Source: an uncultured Planctomycetaceae bacterium
Lineage (GTDB): Bacteria > Planctomycetota > Planctomycetia > Planctomycetales > Planctomycetaceae
Direction: 5' to 3'
Length of the DNA stretch: 10,916 nt
Assembly (NCBI GenBank): GCA_903921605.1
Contig: CAIXQV010000049.1
Location: 1-10,916, forward strand
The translations under genes were made by a program, and so were the position numbers. The notes under the pieces are model-generated. The model made no database searches and had not been told where the DNA came from. It saw nothing but the letters and a program-made list of their open reading frames with translations. Shown here one piece after another: positions 6,404 through 10,916 of this stretch. Numbering within the stretch: the stretch's first letter is position 1; every line of letters starts with the position of its first letter.

Positions 6404-6492
6404 TCATCGGCCAAAAGTATGAGCGATCCCTCGTTGTCCGGTCTATGCTGTCAGTGTAGTCGGGCGTCTCACGCGAATGCGGAGTTAAAGCG

Positions 6493-7515
6493 GTGGTGGT
6501 GATTGTCGGGGTAGTTGCGATCCTTGCCGTTATGCTTCTTACGGAGCGTGGCTTTCGCAGGTTCGTTTCTCCAAAGATCCGTGATATTTTCGAGAACGTT
6601 CCGCCGTTTAACGTTGTTCCCGAGCCGGAAAACCCCGACGCTCAGCGTATTCAATTCAGGACTTCAGACGGGCTTCTGCTGCGAGGAAGTCTGCTGAACG
6701 CCGATGTCCCCAATCCTCCCGCTCTGGTCCTGTTCCTGCCGGAATTGCATGGCAGCCATTGGACAGCTCGACGCTACTGTGATGCCCTTCTGAAGCAGCA
6801 GTACATGGTTCTGTCATTCGACTTTCGCAATCAGGGTGAAAGTGAATCGATGGCCGGCTATTTGCCCATCCATTGGATGACCGAATATGAAATGATCGAC
6901 GTCGAAGGAGCTCTGGAGTTTGTCGAGTCAAACCAGCAACTCGATAGTTTGCCGCTGGTTGTGTTCGGTGTCAGCCGAGGCGGAGTCGCCGCGCTGCTGA
7001 CCGGCTGCCGCTATCCTCGTATTCGCGCTGTCATCTCCGACAGCGCGTTTGGCACGATGGCGATGATTCGTTTCTTCGTGGACCGTTTTGTGAAACACGT
7101 GATTCCCGAATGGCTGTTTGCTCTGCTCCCGAACTGGCACATAAAAATCACTCTGAAACAGGCCGTGCATCTCAGTGAAGCCGGGCGAAATTGCCGGTAT
7201 GCTCACCTGGAAGATGAAGTCAAAGGACTCGAATCAGCCAACGTGCTGCTGATCTCGGGGGCCCGCGATTCTTACGTGACACCCGTGATCGCCGGCAAAC
7301 TTCACGAAGTGGTCGGGAAACAGGCGGAGTTATGGCTGGTTCCCGGCGCGAAACACAATATGTCCCGCGCGGTCCAGACGGAAGAATACGACCGCCGCAT
7401 CGTGGCTCATTTTGAGCGTTGCCTGAAGCCCGCAGCCGTCACAGCAGCAGCCAGTGAACAACGACCGGCCTCGCATCGCCAAATCACGCCTGTCGCGGTT
7501 TCCGAAGCCACCTGA
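6493..7515 (+). CDS. Membrane-anchored alpha/beta hydrolase (serine esterase/thioesterase-like)
   Basis: A 340-residue protein. A hydrophobic N-terminus (2-16) is probably an uncleaved membrane anchor, followed by an alpha/beta-hydrolase fold. The nucleophile Ser161 lies in GVSRGG, the acid is probably Asp259 (GARDSYVTP) and the base His288 (GAKHN). LPELHGS (82-88) fits the oxyanion loop, and FDFRNQGES is typical of this superfamily. The C-terminal 25 residues are Ala/Pro/polar and look disordered. A GTG start at 6493 is supported by GGAG at 6481-6484. It follows fabF by 89 nt on the same strand, so it may be co-transcribed and could release or trim acyl products (inference). The substrate cannot be read from sequence. 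Its TGA directly abuts the stop of the opposing gene. Confidence 0.85.
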   Translation: MVVIVGVVAILAVMLLTERGFRRFVSPKIRDIFENVPPFNVVPEPENPDAQRIQFRTSDGLLLRGSLLNADVPNPPALVLFLPELHGSHWTARRYCDALLKQQYMVLSFDFRNQGESESMAGYLPIHWMTEYEMIDVEGALEFVESNQQLDSLPLVVFGVSRGGVAALLTGCRYPRIRAVISDSAFGTMAMIRFFVDRFVKHVIPEWLFALLPNWHIKITLKQAVHLSEAGRNCRYAHLEDEVKGLESANVLLISGARDSYVTPVIAGKLHEVVGKQAELWLVPGAKHNMSRAVQTEEYDRRIVAHFERCLKPAAVTAAASEQRPASHRQITPVAVSEAT

Positions 7516-8637
7516 TCATTCCAGAGGCCACTGCCCGTCCTTGAATTCTCCGAGCATCAGCTCAGCAGGCTTCACGACCACATGGGTCAGCCGCTGACGC
7601 TTCCATGTGTAAGTGATGTGGACTTGCCCGTCGCTCTTCTGAATGACTGCGGGATAAGAGAATTCGGCTTTCGCTTCATTGTCCAGCAGCAAAGCGGGCT
7701 TCCAGTTGATCCCATCCGAGCTCACCGCCACGTTCATCATAGCGCGAGCACGAGGCGAACCGGAACCGCGATGAGTATGGTTATAGACCAGAAGGTGTCG
7801 ACCATCGGCGAGCGTCACACCGTCAATGCCGCTGTTCGGATTTGGGAGATCAATCGGTGTCAGTTCCGACCATGTCTTACCATCGTCTTTGCTGACGGTG
7901 GAGAGAATGCTGCCTTCACCATTCTTATTGCGGCAGAGAGCCTGAATGGCGCCGTCGGGATGCCGCAGCAATGTCGGCTGAATCGCTCCGACGGTTTTCC
8001 CATCATGAATCGCCGGAGTCCGCTGCCACGTCTTGCCGTGGTCTGACGTCATTTCAAAGTGGACTCGCCAGCCATCAAATTCAGTGCTGCTTCCGCAAAG
8101 CAGAGCGCCGCTCTTCAGCAGAATGGGCTTATTGCGGACGGGACCATCAATGTGTTCCGGCAATCGCTCGGCCGTTGACCACGTCTTCCCGTCATCCAGC
8201 GATTGAGCCTTCATGCCCCACCAACTGTCCGGAGTTGGGCCGCACTTCCAGAACAACATCAACGGGCCGTTTGCATACTGGTACAGAACCGGATTCCACG
8301 TGGGATGGCGGTGAGGTTTGCCATCAACCCCGACATACTGAACGCCATCGGCAACCTCGACCGGCGTCAGCCATTTTCCGTGCTCCTGTCGCGAAACCCA
8401 AATGCCCACATCGGGATGCTTCTCCTCGGTTCCGCCAAACCATGCCGCTACAAGACCGCTTGGTGTTTCTTCAATTGTTGAAGCATGACACTCTGGAAAT
8501 GGCGCTTCGTTGTAGATGAATTCTCGCAACACGATCCCGGGCTGTTCGGCCGCTGCGAGAAAACTGGTTTGCAACAGGAACGCCAGAATGGCGATGCGAA
8601 CTGGCACGAAAAGCGGACTTAAGCGACGGCCGGACAT
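7516..8637 (-). CDS. Secreted sialidase-like BNR/Asp-box protein
   Basis: A 373-residue predicted exoenzyme with a signal peptide (about 1-30, AAA|EQ). Four Asp-box motifs (S-x-D-x-G-x-T-W type) lie at about 146-153, 198-204, 249-256 and 306-312, as expected of a six-bladed sialidase beta-propeller. The N-terminal FPECHAST and LVAAWFGGTEEKHPDVGIW segments match my memory of the predicted neuraminidase family COG4692. The classical RIP motif is not obvious, so real sialidase activity on sialic acid is uncertain. Planctomycetes carry many such proteins, probably aimed at other glycans. The ATG at 8637 was chosen because a signal peptide follows at once and GGGGA lies about 8 nt upstream. The frame stays open 222 nt further upstream, but that part crosses the mobile-element end. 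Convergent with the hydrolase, with no gap. Confidence 0.87.
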   Translation of the reverse strand: MSGRRLSPLFVPVRIAILAFLLQTSFLAAAEQPGIVLREFIYNEAPFPECHASTIEETPSGLVAAWFGGTEEKHPDVGIWVSRQEHGKWLTPVEVADGVQYVGVDGKPHRHPTWNPVLYQYANGPLMLFWKCGPTPDSWWGMKAQSLDDGKTWSTAERLPEHIDGPVRNKPILLKSGALLCGSSTEFDGWRVHFEMTSDHGKTWQRTPAIHDGKTVGAIQPTLLRHPDGAIQALCRNKNGEGSILSTVSKDDGKTWSELTPIDLPNPNSGIDGVTLADGRHLLVYNHTHRGSGSPRARAMMNVAVSSDGINWKPALLLDNEAKAEFSYPAVIQKSDGQVHITYTWKRQRLTHVVVKPAELMLGEFKDGQWPLE

Positions 8638-8685
8638 GTGTCGTTCCCCGGTGAGTAATGCGGCTGAAAGGATCAGGAGCGTTTC

Positions 8686-8691
8686 AGTATA
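8686..8691 (-). promoter_or_regulatory. Possible -10 box for the sialidase-like gene
   Basis: On the minus strand TATACT (plus 8686-8691) matches TATAAT at five of six bases and lies about 50 nt before the ATG. No good -35 lies 16-18 nt upstream. TTGACG (plus 8727-8732) is too far away. The MITE-like element inserted about 40 nt upstream of this site. Confidence 0.3.
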
Positions 8692-8732
8692 CGATACGCC
8701 CGCAAAAAGTGCAGGTCTCGGGCACGCGTCAA

Positions 8733-8936
8733 AACAAGGTGGGTGTAGTCGCGGATTTCGGTAGGTCCTGCCTGCCGGGCAGGACTTCGCGGCTAGCCGC
8801 GACCTCTGTGCATGTGAATCGTCAGTATCGGCTTGCCATCTCATTGGCACGTCGATCAAGGTTCGACTACGGCGAAAGTCCTTTCCGGCAGAAAGGAACT
8901 ACTTCAACAACCATCCGCGACTACACCCAACAAGGT
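8733..8936. mobile_element. 188-bp MITE-like element with target-site duplication
   Basis: The element spans 8741-8928. Its ends are perfect 16-bp inverted repeats, GGGTGTAGTCGCGGAT (8741-8756) and its complement (8913-8928). It is flanked by the direct repeat AACAAGGT (8733-8740 and 8929-8936), an 8-bp target duplication. Inverted similarity continues inward: GTAG, a stem-loop with loop TGCCG, then GGACT and TCGC recur at both ends (8761-8790 against about 8873-8903 reversed). A 14-bp palindrome lies at 8788-8801. No transposase is encoded, so it would be mobilised in trans. Insertion-sequence families that make 8-bp duplications include ISL3, IS66, IS6, IS256 and IS1595; the parent is not identified. 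Confidence 0.82.
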
Positions 8937-8937
8937 G

Positions 8938-9140
8938 ACCAGGACTCTTCGCCTCGAGTAATTCAACGGCGGAATTCCGAAGTGCAAAGTTATCCGCCCC
9001 ACTTCGCTCACCGCACGTCGACTGAGTTCGTGGTGCCGACATCCGTCGGCATTGTTGCACAAGTTTCCAATCGAATGCTGGATGAAGGCAGTACTTCAGG
9101 CTGAATACGCGTCTGCAACCGGGACCAATCGATCGGGCGA
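8938..9140. other. Intergenic segment downstream of the racemase-family gene
   Basis: Between the MITE-like element and the stop of the minus-strand enzyme gene I see no gene with a ribosome-binding site or recognisable product. A small palindrome (CGGAATTCCG, near 8970) and the hairpin at 9034-9051 are the only structures noticed. Longer open frames here are unsupported. Confidence 0.5.
9034..9051 (-). terminator. Hairpin, possible terminator of the racemase-family gene
   Basis: TGCCGAC (9034-9040) and GTCGGCA (9045-9051) form a perfect 7-bp stem with loop ATCC, about 90 nt past the stop on the minus strand. No U-tract follows, so termination is only a possibility. Confidence 0.3.
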
Positions 9141-10379
9141 CTACACCGAAAACTCCTTCACCATCTGCTCGTCGATGGTGATTCCAAGGCCCGGCCCGGT
9201 CGGCACGGAAACCATTCCATCCTGCAGCGGGAACGCGCCTTTCGCGAGGCCGTCGCGCCATGGGTTTTCGGATTGGTCGAGTTCCAGCAGAGGCGTGTCG
9301 GTCGGAAATCCCCAGTGAGGATCCGGCAGGATCGAAAGCAACTGCACCGTGGCCGCGATCAGGATATCCGCACCCCAGCAATGAGGAATACAGCGAAGAC
9401 CAGACAGAGCAGCCATCTCGGCGATGAACAAGGCTTCGGCGAATCCACCGCACAGACTGACATCCGGCTGAATGATATCCATCGCACGCCGATCAATCAG
9501 TTCTTTCGCCGAAGCTCGCCCATCAACAGCTTCGCCCGCTGCCAACGACAACGGCAACTTGTTGCGCAATTCTTCATACGCTGCGTACTTCGGAGACTGC
9601 GGCAACGGCTCCTCGAAACATTCGAAGTTCAGGTCATTCAGAACATGCCCCATACGCACGGCCGACTCCATCGTATACGCTGCGTTGCCGTCGGCCATCA
9701 GCAGCACGTCGGGGCCAACAACTTCACGAACGGCGGCTGCCAGCTTGGCTTCGCGAGCCACAGGATATCGTCCTAGACGCATCTTCAGGGCGCGGAAGCC
9801 CTGCTTAACAAGAGTGGCGGCCTCCAGTGGAAAATGCGTTTCCGGTTCGACTCCTTCGAGATAATTCATGGCTGACGCATAAGCCGGAACTTTGTCTCGC
9901 AGCCGCCCGCCGAACAATTCGGCCACGGAGAGATTCAGCACCTTGCCTCGCAGGTCGTTCAAAGCCATGTCGAGCCCGGCGACAGCCAGTGCGTTGCCGA
10001 AGTTGGCTCCCCAGAGCGATCGCCAGAGCCGCCGATACTGCAATGGATTCTGCCCGATGAGTGCAAGACCCAGCTCATCGATCGCTGCCCGAGTGCCCGG
10101 CAGAGGAGCCGTTTCACCCCACCCAATATGGCCTTCGTTCGATTCGATCCGAACCAGGAGAGTTTCGCGAGTTTTATCAAGCGGTACAGAAACCGAGACG
10201 CCGAACGGCTGCTGCAACTCATGCCGCAACAGGAAGGTTTGGACCACCTTGATGGTACACCTGCGAGCTTGATCCGTGTTCTCGGCAACTTGTCCTGCTG
10301 CGGGAGCTGCCTGCACAGTTCCGGCAGTCAGGATTGCGGCGGTTCGAAGTAATCCCCGTCGATCGAAACGTGAACTCAT
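9141..10379 (-). CDS. Tat-exported mandelate racemase/muconate lactonizing enzyme family protein
   Basis: A 412-residue enolase-superfamily enzyme that would abstract a proton alpha to a carboxylate, stabilised by Mg2+. The N-terminus has a twin-arginine signal (DRRGLL at 6-11, hydrophobic stretch, AQAAP/AAG near 25), so it is probably exported folded. The capping domain covers about 42-160. Likely metal ligands are Asp230 (in MADGNAAYT), a Glu in CFEEP (256 or 257) and Glu283. A mandelate-racemase-type His-Asp pair is visible as His333 (IPHCWG) and Asp306 (QPDVSLCGG). The usual K-x-K is K-M-R (199-201), with Arg replacing the second Lys. An acid-sugar dehydratase or epimerase is likelier than a dipeptide epimerase, but the substrate is unknown. 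It has its own promoter-like sequence upstream. Confidence 0.88.
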   Translation of the reverse strand: MSSRFDRRGLLRTAAILTAGTVQAAPAAGQVAENTDQARRCTIKVVQTFLLRHELQQPFGVSVSVPLDKTRETLLVRIESNEGHIGWGETAPLPGTRAAIDELGLALIGQNPLQYRRLWRSLWGANFGNALAVAGLDMALNDLRGKVLNLSVAELFGGRLRDKVPAYASAMNYLEGVEPETHFPLEAATLVKQGFRALKMRLGRYPVAREAKLAAAVREVVGPDVLLMADGNAAYTMESAVRMGHVLNDLNFECFEEPLPQSPKYAAYEELRNKLPLSLAAGEAVDGRASAKELIDRRAMDIIQPDVSLCGGFAEALFIAEMAALSGLRCIPHCWGADILIAATVQLLSILPDPHWGFPTDTPLLELDQSENPWRDGLAKGAFPLQDGMVSVPTGPGLGITIDEQMVKEFSV

Positions 10380-10425
10380 CGTGATCTCGCAGGCAGAGCA
10401 GAAAGCGGTGAAGAAGCATCAGCGG

Positions 10426-10454
10426 ATTATTTGCGAATTGAGTACTCACCGCAA
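10426..10454 (-). promoter_or_regulatory. Sigma-70-like promoter of the racemase-family gene
   Basis: On the minus strand TTGCGG (plus 10449-10454) lies exactly 17 nt from AATAAT (plus 10426-10431), which matches the -10 consensus at five of six bases. The predicted 5' leader is about 40 nt before the ATG at 10379. Confidence 0.5.
10439..10448. promoter_or_regulatory. Palindrome in the promoter spacer, candidate operator
   Basis: TGAGTACTCA is a perfect 10-bp palindrome lying inside the -35/-10 spacer of the racemase-family promoter, directly next to the -35. A bound repressor there would block RNA polymerase. A second dyad, GAGTTCA (10462-10468) with TGAACTC (10477-10483), lies just upstream. 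Confidence 0.4.
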
Positions 10455-10483
10455 ACGATCAGAGTTCAAGTACGCATGAACTC

Positions 10484-10863
10484 GCCCCGGATTGAACCGT
10501 GAGGAATCTTTCGTAGCCATTACCATCGAGCCTCGCTCCGGAAGGATCGGCATTTGAGCTTTACCGCTGAGCGGCACTTCATGGAAGCCCGGCCTTACAA
10601 CGCCGGGACAACAACACCAACAATCGATTGTGTCGCGGCGCGACAATTGATGTGCGTTCGCCTTGCCTTCCAATTTGCAATCTCAAATCTCATGCCCTCG
10701 ACCCTTTGCGCCTCCGCGTCTTTGCGTGCCAAAAACCACTCACCTCGCCCTTCATTCTGAAATCTCAAATCTCAAATCTGAAGTTCCCCAGAAATGGTAG
10801 GCGCTCTGGATTGGATGTTTTGGACTCTGCACGGCGCGTTGTCCAAATGTGATCTATCATCAT
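10484..10863. other. Right-hand intergenic DNA with short repeats
   Basis: I find no convincing gene. A 75-codon minus-strand frame (10446-10673) has no ribosome-binding site or known motif. Small hairpins occur: CCCGGC with GCCGGG near 10590-10610, and TGTCGC with GCGACA at 10631-10645. A pyrimidine-rich stretch of TTTGCG/CCGCG-type words (10702-10730) and AAATCTC heptamers give it the look of repeat-derived DNA. Confidence 0.5.
10760..10780. repeat. AAATCTC heptamer tandem repeat
   Basis: Three head-to-tail heptamers, AAATCTC (10760-10766), AAATCTC (10767-10773) and AAATCTG (10774-10780). A related pair lies at 10679-10691 (AATCTC AAATCTC). Both flank the TTTGCG-rich stretch at 10702-10730. 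Confidence 0.75.
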
Positions 10864-10916
10864 GTGTCAGACGAAACGGAGATGAGCTCTGCTGAGGAGC
10901 AACTCATCAAGGGATA
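10864..10916 (+). CDS. Possible N-terminus of a gene running off the right edge
   Basis: A GTG at 10864 opens a frame that stays open to the edge and reads MSDETEMSSAEEQLIKG. An ATG follows in the same frame at 10882. The composition is that of an ordinary soluble protein start. GTG at 10849 is also in frame. No clear Shine-Dalgarno is seen. Acidic N-termini containing EEQLI-G occur in ECF sigma factors, but 17 residues are too few to name a family. Confidence 0.3.
   Translation, partial: MSDETEMSSAEEQLIKG

Noticed and set aside
8638..8859. N-terminal extension of the sialidase-like protein by 74 residues
   Set aside because: A start at 8637 gives an immediate signal peptide and a good Shine-Dalgarno. 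The extension runs through the MITE-like element end.
8899..9453. 184-codon minus-strand frame spanning the end of the racemase-family gene
   Set aside because: It lies out of frame over a well-supported coding region and the mobile-element end, and has no motif.
10446..10673. 75-codon minus-strand frame upstream of the racemase-family gene
   Set aside because: It has no ribosome-binding site and a composition unlike the neighbouring proteins, and it overlaps the candidate promoter region. It may be part of a dispersed repeat, but this cannot be shown here.

Overview
The window looks like chromosomal DNA of a planctomycete (Planctomycetota). The main pointers are a secreted, very cysteine-rich protein built from YTV-type 28-residue repeats, which is typical of the proteinaceous planctomycete cell envelope; a sialidase-like exoenzyme; and a Tat-exported enolase-superfamily enzyme. 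Base composition is mixed, moderately GC-rich, and gene spacing is loose. No rRNA, tRNA, CRISPR array or phage gene was seen. Assignment to the phylum is inference from gene content, and no genus is claimed.

Layout. (1) 1-300: the C-terminal end of a + strand gene entering from the left, closed by tandem stops, then a strong bidirectional intrinsic terminator. (2) 307-1800, minus: the YTV-repeat, 44-cysteine secreted wall protein. (3) 1801-2372: a divergent intergenic region with two dyad elements and no convincing gene. (4) 2373-7515, plus: a six-gene array, FabZ-like dehydratase, FabG reductase, an unusual 128-residue acyl carrier protein, a second FabZ-like dehydratase, a FabF-like condensing enzyme, and a membrane-anchored alpha/beta hydrolase. 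The gaps are 64-304 nt, and those around the second dehydratase hold strong hairpins. (5) 7516-8637, minus: a secreted BNR/Asp-box sialidase-like protein whose stop codon abuts that of the hydrolase. (6) 8733-8936: a 188-bp MITE-like element with 16-bp perfect terminal inverted repeats, an 8-bp target duplication and subterminal hairpins with compensatory changes. (7) 9141-10379, minus: a Tat-signal mandelate-racemase-type enzyme with its own promoter-like region. (8) 10380-10916: mostly non-coding DNA with short repeats and possibly the first codons of a + strand gene at the right edge.

How the genes fit together. The fab array carries every step of an acyl-ACP elongation cycle except trans-enoyl reduction and malonyl loading: condensation (FabF), ketoreduction (FabG), dehydration (two hotdog enzymes) and the carrier. 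The carrier is not housekeeping AcpP. Its phosphopantetheine region resembles the dedicated carrier AcpXL of rhizobia, which serves very-long-chain acyl synthesis for lipid A, and it has a long extra segment. The array is therefore best read as a dedicated module for a special envelope acyl chain, with the alpha/beta hydrolase as a possible release or processing enzyme. The product is unknown. The minus-strand genes to its right are independent exoenzyme genes typical of polysaccharide-degrading planctomycetes.
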